In this document: one piece after another, positions 17,846 through 26,831 of the stretch
Layout: each line of letters starts with the position of its first letter
Numbering within the stretch: position 1 is the stretch's first letter
Assembly: GCF_003047285.1 (NCBI RefSeq)
Contig: NZ_PZYX01000012.1
Span: 1 to 64,000, forward strand
Length of the DNA stretch: 64,000 bases
DNA from: Nocardioides allogilvus
GTDB lineage: Bacteria > Actinomycetota > Actinomycetes > Propionibacteriales > Nocardioidaceae
Reading direction: 5' to 3'
Position numbers and translations under genes: made by a program
Notes under the pieces: generated by a model
What the model was told of the DNA's origin: nothing
Databases searched by the model: none
Seen by the model: only the letters and a program-made list of their open reading frames with translations

Positions 17846-18493
17846 TCAGACGGGGCAGCGCAGGAGGGCGACCTGCATCTCGACCAGCTCGCGCACGACG
17901 AGCTCGGTGCCGGGCGCGGACGGCCGCTCGGCGTGGCGGAGCTCCTCGTGGTCGGCCAGGATCCGCAGGCTGATCCGGGCCGACCAGTCCAGCCGCCGTT
18001 CGAACACCTTGCGGGGGAGGTCGGGGAGCAGCCTGCCGATGTCGCGCTGCACCTGGCGCAACGTGCTCTGACTGGGACGAGGCTCGGCGAGCCAGGCCTC
18101 GCGGAGTGCGGGGTCGTGGACGGCGTTGGCCAGGAAGCGCAGGTAGAAGCGGCTGCGGGAGGGGTCGTCGATCGACTCGGCCAGCGGGACGATCATCAGG
18201 GTCACCAGCGTGGACAGGTCGGCCGGTGTTGCGGCCTCCTCGAGGAGCTGCCGGCGACGCTGCTCGATCACCGCCGACCGCGAGTCGATGATCGCGTTGA
18301 CCAGACCGAGCTTGGAGCCGAAGTGATATTGAGCGGCTGAGTTGTTCTTCTGACCGGCCCGCTGGCCGACCATGCGCAGCGAGACCGCCGCGATGCCCTG
18401 CGTGGCGAAGAGCTCCTCGGCCACGTCGACGAGGCGCGCGCGGGTGCCTGCGCTGTCGGGGCTGGCGGTGGTGGCAGTGCCGGTGGCGGTCAT
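17846..18493 (-). CDS. TetR-family regulator
   Basis: 215 aa. N-terminal helix-turn-helix (VSLRMVGQRAGQKNNSAAQYHFGSKLGLVNAII, about residues 37-69), the AAQYHFGSK form seen in a large actinobacterial TetR subgroup; the C-terminal ligand domain is unassigned. Diverges from a metallo-beta-lactamase-fold alkylsulfatase-like gene across two matching 16-bp palindromes, so it most likely represses both that gene and itself. Confidence 0.88.
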   Translation of the reverse strand: MTATGTATTASPDSAGTRARLVDVAEELFATQGIAAVSLRMVGQRAGQKNNSAAQYHFGSKLGLVNAIIDSRSAVIEQRRRQLLEEAATPADLSTLVTLMIVPLAESIDDPSRSRFYLRFLANAVHDPALREAWLAEPRPSQSTLRQVQRDIGRLLPDLPRKVFERRLDWSARISLRILADHEELRHAERPSAPGTELVVRELVEMQVALLRCPV

Positions 18494-18525
18494 GTCGAAC
18501 GTTCCTCCCGAGGTCTTGACGATCG

Positions 18526-18541
18526 TAAGGCACGTGACTTA
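18526..18541. promoter_or_regulatory. TetR operator 1
   Basis: TAAGGCACGTGACTTA, a 16-bp dyad (TAAG-n-CACGTG-n-CTTA) 33 bases upstream of the TetR start. Confidence 0.75.
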
Positions 18542-18551
18542 CGGTCCGCAA

Positions 18552-18567
18552 TAAGACACCTGCCTTA
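18552..18567. promoter_or_regulatory. TetR operator 2
   Basis: TAAGACACCTGCCTTA, the same TAAG-n-CAC[G/C]TG-n-CTTA pattern, 26 bases after the start of operator 1 and 11 bases before the ATG of the sulfatase-like gene, overlapping its AAAGGAG ribosome site. Confidence 0.75.
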
Positions 18568-18578
18568 AAGGAGCGTTC

Positions 18579-19883
18579 ATGACCACGACATTCCCCGAGA
18601 ACCAGCGGGCTGCGGCCCGTGCGGCCTTCGGACTCTTCAGCCCGACCCAGGGCCGCCGGATCTTCGACAAGCAGACCGGCTCCGGCTTCGAGCCGAAGGT
18701 CATCGAGGTGGCACCGCGGACCTGGTTCATCCAGCCGGGGATGGTCAACGTCGCGCTGTTCGAGACCGACGAGGGCCTGCTCCTCGTCGACGCCGGTTGT
18801 GCGGGGGACGGGCCGTCGCTGCTGCGGGCCGTGCGCGGGCTCAGCGACAAGCCGCTCCACACCGTCGTCTACACGCACGGTCACAGTGACCACGCCTTCG
18901 GTCTCTGGGCCTTCCTGGAGGCGGGGGAGGCACCGCAGATCGTCGCCCACCGCGACCTGCCCGCACACTTCGGGCGCTACATGAAGACGTCCGGCCTCAA
19001 TGCCCGCATCAACGGTCAGCTGCCCGGCGAGGACGGCAAGGCCTGGCCCGACGCTCCCGAGGACTTCGTCTGGCCGACCGTGCTCTTCGACGACACCCTG
19101 ACGCTGACGATCGGGGGCGAGACGTTCGTCGTCCGGCACGGGAAGGGGGAGACCGACGACGCCGCCTGGGTCTGGGCCCCCGAGCGCGGAGTGATTGCCG
19201 CCGGCGACCTCGTCACCGGCTACCTCCCGAATGCCGGCAACCCCAAGAAGGTCCAGCGGTACGCCGAGGAGTGGGCCACCGCCGCCGAGGAGATGGCGGA
19301 GCTGCGGCCTGAGGTCGTCATCACCGGCCACGGCGACCCGGCCGTCGGCGTCGATGCCATCGTCGACGAGCTCACGACCTTGGCCGGCTATCTGCGCCAC
19401 GTCGTCGACCACGCCATCCAGGGCCTCAACGAGGGAGTCCTGCCCGACCACATCGTCGCCACCTTGGAGGTGCCGGAACGCTTCCGTGACCACCCGCGGC
19501 TACCGGCGATCTACGACAAGGCGGAGTTCATCTGCCGCAACGTGATCCGCCGCTACTCAGGCTGGTGGGACGGCTACCCGTCGCACCTGCTGCCGTCCAG
19601 CCAGGAGCAGCAGGCCGCCGAGATCGCCGCGCTCGCCGGCGGCACCGGACGCCTCGTCGAGCGTGCGCGCGAGCTCGCCGCGACCGACGTACGCCTGGCC
19701 AGTCATCTTGCCGAGTGGGCCTTCCTGGCCGACAGGTCGGACTCCGCGGCACAGGACTGCTATCGCGAGGTGCTCGAGTCCCGTGCCCAGGCCGAGCCCT
19801 CCCTGATGGCGCAGGTCAATCTGCGCATCAGCGGGGCCTGGGTCCGGTCAGTCTCGGACAGTCCTGCGAGCACCTCCCAGTGA
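18579..19883 (+). CDS. Metallo-beta-lactamase-fold alkylsulfatase-like hydrolase
   Basis: 434 aa. The zinc motif THGHSDH has His100, His102, Asp104 and His105; a further GHGDPAVG follows, and the C-terminal part (about 290-430, including RYSGWWDGYPSHLLP) is the alkylsulfatase dimerisation-domain type. Members hydrolyse alkyl or related sulfate esters, or act on other esters. No signal peptide, so cytoplasmic. Controlled by the divergent TetR with two operators. In a steroid island, de-sulfation of a sulfated steroid is an attractive but unproven role. Confidence 0.78.
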   Translation: MTTTFPENQRAAARAAFGLFSPTQGRRIFDKQTGSGFEPKVIEVAPRTWFIQPGMVNVALFETDEGLLLVDAGCAGDGPSLLRAVRGLSDKPLHTVVYTHGHSDHAFGLWAFLEAGEAPQIVAHRDLPAHFGRYMKTSGLNARINGQLPGEDGKAWPDAPEDFVWPTVLFDDTLTLTIGGETFVVRHGKGETDDAAWVWAPERGVIAAGDLVTGYLPNAGNPKKVQRYAEEWATAAEEMAELRPEVVITGHGDPAVGVDAIVDELTTLAGYLRHVVDHAIQGLNEGVLPDHIVATLEVPERFRDHPRLPAIYDKAEFICRNVIRRYSGWWDGYPSHLLPSSQEQQAAEIAALAGGTGRLVERARELAATDVRLASHLAEWAFLADRSDSAAQDCYREVLESRAQAEPSLMAQVNLRISGAWVRSVSDSPASTSQ

Positions 19884-19924
19884 GTGGGACGCGTCACATT
19901 CGCCGCTCCCGGCGTCCGTAGCGT
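19877..19924 (+). promoter_or_regulatory. Promoter of the ABC importer operon with CCAGTGAGTGGGAC element
   Basis: CCAGTGAGTGGGAC (19877-19890) overlaps the end of the upstream gene; TAGCGT (19919-19924) begins 29 bases after it. The predicted start near 19931 leaves a leader of about 60 bases. Confidence 0.6.
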
Positions 19925-19991
19925 CCCGATTCGACAGGCGTGGCCCCCGATGGCTTTTTGACCCCGCGCCCCTGAATCTGGAGGAATGAAG

Positions 19992-21599
19992 ATGAAGCGA
20001 CTTGCCCGAGGCCGTTCCGGCCTCGCAATCGCGACCGTTGCCCTGTCGGTGATGGTCTCTGCCTGTGCGTCCTCGTCGGACGACACCAAGACGGCCTCGG
20101 CCGAGCGCGGCCGCTACGAGTTCGGGCTCGTCGGCGACCAGTCGGACGCCGGGGACCCCGTGCGCGGCGGCACGCTGACGTTCGCCGACTACGCCGAGGC
20201 CCGCAGCCTCAACCCGACCCAGACCTACGCGACCGGCTCGTCCGGTGGCGACGCGCTGGCTGCGGTCTACGACGTGCTGATGCGCTACAACACCGAGACC
20301 GGCGAGCACGACCCGTGGATCGCCGAGTCGCTCGAGAGCAACGACGACTTCACCGAGTGGACCCTCACGCTGCGTGGCGGCGTGAAGTTCAGCGACGGCA
20401 CCACGCTCGACGCCGACGCCGTGGTCGCGAGCATCAACTACTTCATGGAGAACCGTGGCTCGGACACCGCGCTGCTGGCTCCGAACGTGAAGTCGATGAA
20501 GGCCACCGATGACGCCACCGTCGTCTTCACGATGAACTCCGCCTGGGCGAAGTTCCCGTCCATGCTGGCCCAGGGTGCGGGCATGATCCTGGCTCCCGCG
20601 GCCTATGCCGGTGCGGAGTTCAAGCCGATCGGCGCTGGTCCCTTCACCCTCGACAGCTACGCGCCGGCCGAGGAGATGGTCCTCAAGGCCAACAAGTCCT
20701 ACTGGAAGGGCGAGCCCAACCTCGACGCGATCCGTTTCATCTGGCCGCTGTCGGACGACGCCAAGCTCGCTGCCCTGAACGACGAGAGCGCCGACGTCGC
20801 CTACCTCCGCAACCCGGTGGCGGTCGACCAGGCCCTCGAGGAGGACCACGTGGGCTCGCTGCAGCTCACCAGCTTCGGCAACATCCTCCAGATCAACAAC
20901 CGGGAAGGTCACCCCGGCCATGACGTCCGGGTGCGCAAGGCGATCGCCCTGGCGCTCGACCCGGAGGTGGACTTCGAGCGCACCTACGGCGGCAAGGGCC
21001 TGCCGGGCAACGAGCTCTTCCCCGCCGAGTCGACGTGGTCCTCGAGCGTCGAGCCGTTGACGATCGACGAGGCTGAGGCGAAGAAGCTGGTCGAAGAGGC
21101 CAAGGCGGACGGATTCGACGGCACGGTCAGGTACATGGACGGCACCGACCCCACCTCGCGCGCCGAGAGCGTGGCCACCAAGGCCCTGCTCGAGCGCGTC
21201 GGCTTCAAGGTCGACATCGAAGGCGTGGCCTCGATCGCCGACCAGATCCAGAAGATCTACGTCGAGCAGGACTTCGACCTGTCACGCGGCGCCACCAGCG
21301 TCTCGGAGAGCGACCCCTACCAGCGCCTCCAGACCAGCCTCAGCTCCACCTCGCCGAGCAACGCCCTGGGCTACGCCAACCCCGACATGGACGCGGCCCT
21401 GGTCGAGCTGCAGGCAGCGGGCACCGACGACGCGGCCCAGACTGCGATCGACAAGATCGTCACCATCTGGAACGAGACCGTGCCGGCTGTCGTCGTGGGC
21501 GCCAACGCGACCTACATCGCCTGGGACCAGGACGTGCACGGCATGGTCTCCACCTCGGAGCAGATGATGCTCCTGGGTGAGGCCTGGAAGAGCCAGTGA
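19992..21599 (+). CDS. ABC importer solute-binding lipoprotein (peptide/nickel family 5)
   Basis: 535 aa extracytoplasmic solute-binding protein. A Lys/Arg-rich signal peptide ends in the lipobox VSAC (about residue 24), so it is anchored to the membrane. The family-5 pattern is visible (GGTLTFADYAEARSLNP, TLTLRGGVKFSDGTTLDADAV, INNREGHPGHDVRVRKAIALALDP). Of two ATGs, 19992 is preferred: GGAGG lies 7 bases upstream, while 19986 is only 1 base away. First gene of a five-gene operon. Family members mostly bind oligopeptides, but the promoter shared with steroid genes suggests a steroid or bile-acid ligand. Confidence 0.88.
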   Translation: MKRLARGRSGLAIATVALSVMVSACASSSDDTKTASAERGRYEFGLVGDQSDAGDPVRGGTLTFADYAEARSLNPTQTYATGSSGGDALAAVYDVLMRYNTETGEHDPWIAESLESNDDFTEWTLTLRGGVKFSDGTTLDADAVVASINYFMENRGSDTALLAPNVKSMKATDDATVVFTMNSAWAKFPSMLAQGAGMILAPAAYAGAEFKPIGAGPFTLDSYAPAEEMVLKANKSYWKGEPNLDAIRFIWPLSDDAKLAALNDESADVAYLRNPVAVDQALEEDHVGSLQLTSFGNILQINNREGHPGHDVRVRKAIALALDPEVDFERTYGGKGLPGNELFPAESTWSSSVEPLTIDEAEAKKLVEEAKADGFDGTVRYMDGTDPTSRAESVATKALLERVGFKVDIEGVASIADQIQKIYVEQDFDLSRGATSVSESDPYQRLQTSLSSTSPSNALGYANPDMDAALVELQAAGTDDAAQTAIDKIVTIWNETVPAVVVGANATYIAWDQDVHGMVSTSEQMMLLGEAWKSQ

Positions 21600-22552
21600 C
21601 GCGTAGATTGACCCTGCGGGTTGGCGAGATGGTGCTGGTTCTCCTGATCGTCAGCCTCGGGGTCTTCGCCCTGGTGGCCCTGCTGCCGGGTGACCCGGCA
21701 GTGGCGATCCTCGGGGAGGGCCACCCGGCCTCGACCTATGACGACCTGCGAACCGAGCTCGGTCTCAACGATCCGATGCTCACCCGGTACGCCGACTGGC
21801 TCGGGGGCGCCCTCACCGGCGACCTCGGCCGGTCGGTGGTGCCGCCCCGGTCCGACGTCAGTGACCGCGTGGTCTCGGCGCTCCCCGTGAGCGTCGAGAT
21901 CGCGGTCCTCGGTCTCCTGATCGCGCTGCTGGTGGCGGTGCCGCTGGCCATGTGGTCGGCCTACCACGAGGACGGCGTGCTGGACCGGATGATCAGCGCG
22001 GGCACCTTCGCGGTGCTGTCCGTCCCGGGCTTCTTGGCCGGGCTCCTGTTGATCATGGTGTTCGTCAACGCGCTGGACTGGTTCCCCCGATCGGAATGGG
22101 TCCGGATCAGCGACGGTGACCTGCTCGGCAACCTGCACCATGCATTCCTCCCGGCGCTCACCGTCGCTCTCGTCGAGCTGGCGATGTTCACCCGGGTGCT
22201 GCGCAGCGACCTGATCGTCACCCTCCGCGAGGACTACATCCTCGCCGCGCGTGCCAAGGGCATGCCGCCGCTGCGGATCCTGTTCACCGATGCCCTGCGG
22301 CCCTCGTCCTTCTCGCTGGTGACTCTGTTGGGCCTGAGCCTCGGCCGACTGATCGGCAGCACGGTGATCGTGGAATACCTGTTCTCCCTCCCCGGGATGG
22401 GCTCGCTGGTCGTCAACGCGGCCAACCAGGGCGACTTCCCGATGGTGCAGGGTGCCGTGCTCGTGATCGCGGTGATCTACGTGCTGATCAACGCCGGCAT
22501 CGACCTCTCCTACGGCTACCTCGACCCAAGGACGCGTAAGGCCCATGTCTGA
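21596..22552 (+). CDS. ABC importer permease (DppB/OppB type)
   Basis: 318 aa with six predicted membrane helices. The ABC-permease EAA loop is LREDYILAARAKGMPPLRILF (about residues 212-232), and the first helix and loop MVLVLLIVSLGVFALVALLPGDPA are typical of the DppB side. GTG start overlapping the upstream TGA; the 3' end overlaps the next gene by 8 bases. Confidence 0.9.
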   Translation: MTRRLTLRVGEMVLVLLIVSLGVFALVALLPGDPAVAILGEGHPASTYDDLRTELGLNDPMLTRYADWLGGALTGDLGRSVVPPRSDVSDRVVSALPVSVEIAVLGLLIALLVAVPLAMWSAYHEDGVLDRMISAGTFAVLSVPGFLAGLLLIMVFVNALDWFPRSEWVRISDGDLLGNLHHAFLPALTVALVELAMFTRVLRSDLIVTLREDYILAARAKGMPPLRILFTDALRPSSFSLVTLLGLSLGRLIGSTVIVEYLFSLPGMGSLVVNAANQGDFPMVQGAVLVIAVIYVLINAGIDLSYGYLDPRTRKAHV

Positions 22553-23612
22553 GACCGCGCTCCTTCCGGCTGCCCCGGAAGCCCCCGCCGTGCCCGCCGC
22601 CCGCGGGCGCTCCGCACGAGTGCTCGTCCTGAGCATCGCCGGGCTCGTCGCCTCGGTCGCGATGATCCTGCTGTCCGCGTCACCGGACTACTTCGTCACC
22701 ACGCTGCGACTCGTCGTCGCGGCCGCCGGCGTGGCCCTCATGGTCGTGAGCGGGTCGGCCCTCGGCCGGCAGCTGTTCGGCCCCGCCTTCGACCTCTCGT
22801 TCTGGTTCTCGGTGGCCTGGCTGCTGCTGCTGGGCCTCGCGGTGACGTTTGCACCCTGGCTCCCGTTCGGCGAGCACCTCGACGTCGCCAACAGCCTCGA
22901 CCAGCCCATCAACGCCTCACCCGACCCGTTCTCGGCCAACCCCCTCGGCACCAACCTGTTCGGCCTCGACCTCCTCGCCCGATCGGTGTACGGCGCCCGG
23001 TCGTCGCTCGTCATCGCCGTGACCGCCGTCGTCATCGGCACCGTGATCGGTGGCGCCATCGGGATGGTCGCCGGCTACTTCCAGAAGTCCGTCGACCGGG
23101 TCGTCGGCATCTTCACCAACTCGCTGCTCGCCGTACCGCCCCTGATCCTGTTGATCGCCCTGGCCACCGTGCTGGAGCCGAGGATCCGCAACATCGCCTT
23201 CGCCCTGTCCCTGCTGACGATCCCCGGCATGGTGCGCCTCGCGCGGGCCACCACGATGCTCTATGCCCCACGCGAGTTCGTGGTCGCCGCGCGCGCCCTG
23301 GGGGCGACACGAGTTCGAATCCTGTTCCGCGAGCTGCTCCCCAACGTGCTGCTCCCGATCGTCTCGCTGGCCATCGTGATGATCTCGATCCTGATCGTCG
23401 CGGAGGCCTCGCTGAGCTTCCTCGGTCTCGGGATCGAGCCACCGGAGCCGACGTGGGGAAACATGATCGCCGAGGGGGAGGGCACCGTCTTCGAGGACCA
23501 TCCCCACATCGTGCTCGTACCGGGCACCTTCCTCTTCCTCACCGTCTTCGCCTTCAACCTCGTGGGCGAGAAGGCCCGCCGTCGCTGGGACCCCAGGAGC
23601 GTGAAGCTGTGA
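22545..23612 (+). CDS. ABC importer permease (DppC/OppC type)
   Basis: 355 aa. The C-terminal 230 residues are a standard DppC permease with NPLGTNLFGLDLLARSVYGAR and an EAA loop in APREFVVAARALGATRVRILFRELLPN. The N-terminal portion is longer than usual: after a proline/alanine-rich cytoplasmic start there are two additional hydrophobic segments (about 28-46 and 55-72) before the standard first helix. ATG overlaps the upstream stop. Confidence 0.88.
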   Translation: MSETALLPAAPEAPAVPAARGRSARVLVLSIAGLVASVAMILLSASPDYFVTTLRLVVAAAGVALMVVSGSALGRQLFGPAFDLSFWFSVAWLLLLGLAVTFAPWLPFGEHLDVANSLDQPINASPDPFSANPLGTNLFGLDLLARSVYGARSSLVIAVTAVVIGTVIGGAIGMVAGYFQKSVDRVVGIFTNSLLAVPPLILLIALATVLEPRIRNIAFALSLLTIPGMVRLARATTMLYAPREFVVAARALGATRVRILFRELLPNVLLPIVSLAIVMISILIVAEASLSFLGLGIEPPEPTWGNMIAEGEGTVFEDHPHIVLVPGTFLFLTVFAFNLVGEKARRRWDPRSVKL

Positions 23613-24589
23613 CCGCACCACTGCTCGAGGTCGACGACCTCCGCACCCGATTCCTCACCCCGCGGGGGCCGATGGTGGCCGTCGACGGTGTCTCCCTCAC
23701 CCTGGCCGCCGGCGAGACCCTCGGCATCGTCGGCGAGTCCGGCTCCGGCAAGTCCGTCCTGGGCCGGACGATCATGGGGCTGATCACCAACGGCCCGACG
23801 ACCACCGTCACCGGCGCCGTGCGCGTCGACGGAGCGGACATCCACCAGCTCACTCCCCAGGGCCGGCGCGCGCTGTGGGGAACGAAGATCGCCATGGTCT
23901 TCCAGGACCCGATGACCTCGCTCAACCCGACCAAGCGGGTCGGCACGCACCTCTCCGAGAGCCTCCGCTTCCACCGCGGACTGTCCCGAGGCGCCGCCCG
24001 GACCCGAGCTGTCGAGCTGCTCAAGCTGGTCGGCATCCCCGAGCCCGAGCGTCGCGCCGGGCAATATCCCCACGAGCTCTCCGGCGGCATGCGCCAACGC
24101 GTCGTGATCGCGATGGCGCTGGCGTGCGACCCCAAGCTGCTCATCGCCGACGAACCGACGACGGCTCTCGACGTGACGGTGCAGAAGCAGATCCTCGACC
24201 TGCTCCAGTCGCTGGCCGAGCGCCTGCAGATGGCCACCATCCTGATCAGCCACGACCTCGGGACCGTCTCGGGCCGCACCGACCGGGTCGCGGTCATGTA
24301 CGCCGGACGCGTGGTCGAGTCAGGGGAGACGCGCGACGTCTTCGCGCAGCCGCGCCACCCCTACAGCGGCGCGCTCATCGAGTCGATCCCGCGGCTCGAC
24401 GCCGCGTCGCACAGCCTGCTCCCGGCGATCGTCGGCCAGCCGCCCAACATGCTGAACCCTCCGAGCGGCTGCCGCTTCGCCCCGCGCTGCGCGTTCGCCC
24501 AGGACAGGTGCCGCACCGAGACCCCCGCGCTGGTGGACGACGTCGCCTGCCACTTCCCGCTGACGCAAGCACTGGAGGTACACGCATGA
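23609..24589 (+). CDS. ABC importer ATPase (DppD/OppD type)
   Basis: 326 aa. Walker A GESGSGKS at 42-49, signature LSGGMRQR, Walker B LLIADEPTTALD and the H-loop in ISHDLG. The C-terminal oligopeptide-transporter extension has NPPSGCRFAPRCAFAQDRC with cysteines typical of this family. GTG start, GTGA overlap. Confidence 0.92.
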   Translation: MTAPLLEVDDLRTRFLTPRGPMVAVDGVSLTLAAGETLGIVGESGSGKSVLGRTIMGLITNGPTTTVTGAVRVDGADIHQLTPQGRRALWGTKIAMVFQDPMTSLNPTKRVGTHLSESLRFHRGLSRGAARTRAVELLKLVGIPEPERRAGQYPHELSGGMRQRVVIAMALACDPKLLIADEPTTALDVTVQKQILDLLQSLAERLQMATILISHDLGTVSGRTDRVAVMYAGRVVESGETRDVFAQPRHPYSGALIESIPRLDAASHSLLPAIVGQPPNMLNPPSGCRFAPRCAFAQDRCRTETPALVDDVACHFPLTQALEVHA

Positions 24590-25551
24590 CGACCCCAGCA
24601 CTCGAGGCCACCGACCTCGTGGTCGAGTTCCCCGTCGGCCGCGGCCAGAAGGTGCACGCCGTCTCCGGCGTCAGCCTGAGCGTCGCGCCGGGGGAGACCC
24701 TCGGCATCCTGGGGGAGTCCGGCTGCGGCAAGTCCACGATCGGCCGCGCGCTGATCCAGATGCCGGCACCCGACTCGGGCACCGTCCGGCTCGGCGACCG
24801 CGAGCTCACCGGCCTCAGGGCCAAGGAGCTGCGCGGTGCGCGGGCCCGGATGCAGATCATCATGCAGGACCCGATCTCGTCGCTGAACCCGCGACGCAAG
24901 GTCAAGGACCTCGTCTGGGAGAGCCACGCCATCTGGGGCTACGACGGCGACGACAAGGAGGCCAAGATCGACGAGGTGCTGCGCGCCGTCGGCCTCGATC
25001 CCGAGACCGTCCGCGAGCGCCGCCCGCACGAGCTGTCGGGTGGCCAGGCGCAGCGGGTCTGCATCGCACGCGCCCTGATGATGGACCCGGTCGTGCTGAT
25101 CTGCGACGAACCCGTGTCCAGCCTCGACGTGTCCGTCCAGGCCCAGATCCTCAACCTGCTCGAGGCCACCAAGGCCCGCTACGACCTGAGCCTGGTCTTC
25201 ATCGCCCACGACGTCGCCGTGGTCAAGAACATCAGCGACCGGGTGATGGTGATGTACCTCGGCAAGTCCTGCGAGGTCCTGCCGTCCGAGGACCTGCACC
25301 TGCGCGCCGTCCACCCCTACACGCGACTGCTGCTGTCGTCCCTCCCCGAGGCGCAGCAGAGCAGCAGCGCCAACGGCGATGTCGTCGTGGAGCGGGTCGC
25401 GGCCGAGCTGCCGTCGCCGCTGAACCCGCCGTCGGGCTGCCGGTTCCGCACGCGTTGCCCGCTCGCGACCGACCGTTGCGCGGCCGAGGAACCACTGCTC
25501 CGCGACATCGGCGCCGGCCACCAGGTGGCCTGCCACAACGTCGCGCTCTGA
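24586..25551 (+). CDS. ABC importer ATPase (DppF/OppF type)
   Basis: 321 aa. Walker A GESGCGKS at 43-50, signature LSGGQAQR, Walker B VLICDEPVSSLD, H-loop IAHDV, and the C-terminal NPPSGCRFRTRCPLATDRC extension. Pairs with the preceding ATPase. Last gene of the transporter operon; the next gene starts 63 bases later with its own promoter element. Confidence 0.92.
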   Translation: MTTPALEATDLVVEFPVGRGQKVHAVSGVSLSVAPGETLGILGESGCGKSTIGRALIQMPAPDSGTVRLGDRELTGLRAKELRGARARMQIIMQDPISSLNPRRKVKDLVWESHAIWGYDGDDKEAKIDEVLRAVGLDPETVRERRPHELSGGQAQRVCIARALMMDPVVLICDEPVSSLDVSVQAQILNLLEATKARYDLSLVFIAHDVAVVKNISDRVMVMYLGKSCEVLPSEDLHLRAVHPYTRLLLSSLPEAQQSSSANGDVVVERVAAELPSPLNPPSGCRFRTRCPLATDRCAAEEPLLRDIGAGHQVACHNVAL

Positions 25552-25557
25552 CGGCTT

Positions 25558-25606
25558 CCGGTGACCGGGACATCACCCGGCACCACCCGCTGCGGCTCCA
25601 TAGCGT
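25558..25606 (+). promoter_or_regulatory. Promoter of the long side-chain operon with CCGGTGACCGGGAC element
   Basis: CCGGTGACCGGGAC (25558-25571), containing the palindrome CCGGT-G-ACCGG, is followed 30 bases later by TAGCGT (25601-25606), which ends 8 bases before the ATG at 25614. This predicts a leaderless mRNA, and the same TAGCGT hexamer as in front of the ABC operon. Confidence 0.65.
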
Positions 25607-25613
25607 GCGGAGC

Positions 25614-26831
25614 ATGACCTCTCCTGATGTGCTGGCGCCCGCGAAGCTGGGACCGTTGACGCTCCGCAACCGTGTGATCAAGGCGGCGACGTACGAAGGA
25701 CTCAGCCACAAGGCGCGCGTGACGCAGGACCTGATCGACTTTCACGTCGGGTACGCCGCCGGCGGGGTCGGCATGACGACGGTGGCCTACTGCGCGGTGG
25801 CCCGGGAGGGCCGCACCGACCGGCACCAGATCCTCTGGACCGACGAGGCGATGCCGGGGCTGCGCAGGCTGACCGAGGCGGTGCACGCCCACGGCGCCGC
25901 CGTCTCCGCCCAGATCGGCCACGGGGGACCGGTCGCCAGCCCCAAGGCCAACGGACTGCCCGCTCTCTCGCCGACGAAGCACTTCCACTCCACCTCGCTC
26001 AGCTGGGCACAGGAGGCGAGCGTCGCCGACCTGACCCGGATCACCGAGGCGCACGCCGAGGCGGCCCGCCGGGCGATCGACGCCGGCTTCGACGCCGTCG
26101 AGGTACACCTCGGCCACAACTACCTGGCGAGCTCGTTCCTGTCGCCGAAGATCAACCACCGCACCGACGGCTACGGCGGCAGTCTCGAGAACCGGGCCCG
26201 CTTCGCGCGCGAGATCATGCGCGCGGTCCGCGACGCCGTGGGGGACAAGATCGCGATCATCGCCAAGATGAACATGGACGACGGCGTGCCCGGCGGCTTC
26301 TGGCTGGACGAGGCGATCCCGGTCGCCCAGTGGCTCGAGGCCGACGGCTCGCTCGACGCGCTGGAGTTGACCGCCGGTTCGTCGCTGCTGAACCCGATGT
26401 ACCTCTTCAAGGGCGACGCTCCGCTCAAGGAGTTCGCCGACGTCATGCCGCAGCCGATCAAGCTCGGCGTGAAGCTGGTCGGCAAGCGCAAGCTCAAGGC
26501 CTACCCCTACACCGACGCCTACCTCCTCGAGGACTCCCGGCAGATCCGCGCCGCGGTGAAGCTGCCGATGATCCTGCTCGGCGGCATCACCACGAAGTCG
26601 GTCATGGACCTCGCCATGGACGAGGGCTTCGAGTTCGTCGCGATGGCCCGCGCACTGCTGCGCGAGCCCGACCTGGTCAACCGCATCGAGAAGGACGCAT
26701 CGACCCCGTCGCTGTGCAACCACTGCAACAAGTGCATGCCCACCAACTTCACCGGCACGCGGTGCGTCCTCGTCCAGCGCAGCACCACGCGGACGGCGAC
26801 CTGGGGCAAGCCGGAGGGCTACGCCTCGTGA
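25614..26831 (+). CDS. Old-yellow-enzyme family NADH:flavin oxidoreductase
   Basis: 405 aa FMN TIM-barrel reductase. HLGHNYLASSFLSPKINHRTDGYGGSLENRARF carries the substrate-binding His pair and the family signature, and LLGGITTKS is in the phosphate-binding region. Near the C terminus CNHCNKC ... C resembles the [4Fe-4S] cysteines of 2-enoate/2,4-dienoyl-CoA reductases, but the FAD/NAD domain that follows in those enzymes is absent. Likely reduces an activated C=C bond of a steroid ring or acyl-CoA. First gene of the ChsE/ChsH/Ltp2 operon. Confidence 0.85.
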   Translation: MTSPDVLAPAKLGPLTLRNRVIKAATYEGLSHKARVTQDLIDFHVGYAAGGVGMTTVAYCAVAREGRTDRHQILWTDEAMPGLRRLTEAVHAHGAAVSAQIGHGGPVASPKANGLPALSPTKHFHSTSLSWAQEASVADLTRITEAHAEAARRAIDAGFDAVEVHLGHNYLASSFLSPKINHRTDGYGGSLENRARFAREIMRAVRDAVGDKIAIIAKMNMDDGVPGGFWLDEAIPVAQWLEADGSLDALELTAGSSLLNPMYLFKGDAPLKEFADVMPQPIKLGVKLVGKRKLKAYPYTDAYLLEDSRQIRAAVKLPMILLGGITTKSVMDLAMDEGFEFVAMARALLREPDLVNRIEKDASTPSLCNHCNKCMPTNFTGTRCVLVQRSTTRTATWGKPEGYAS

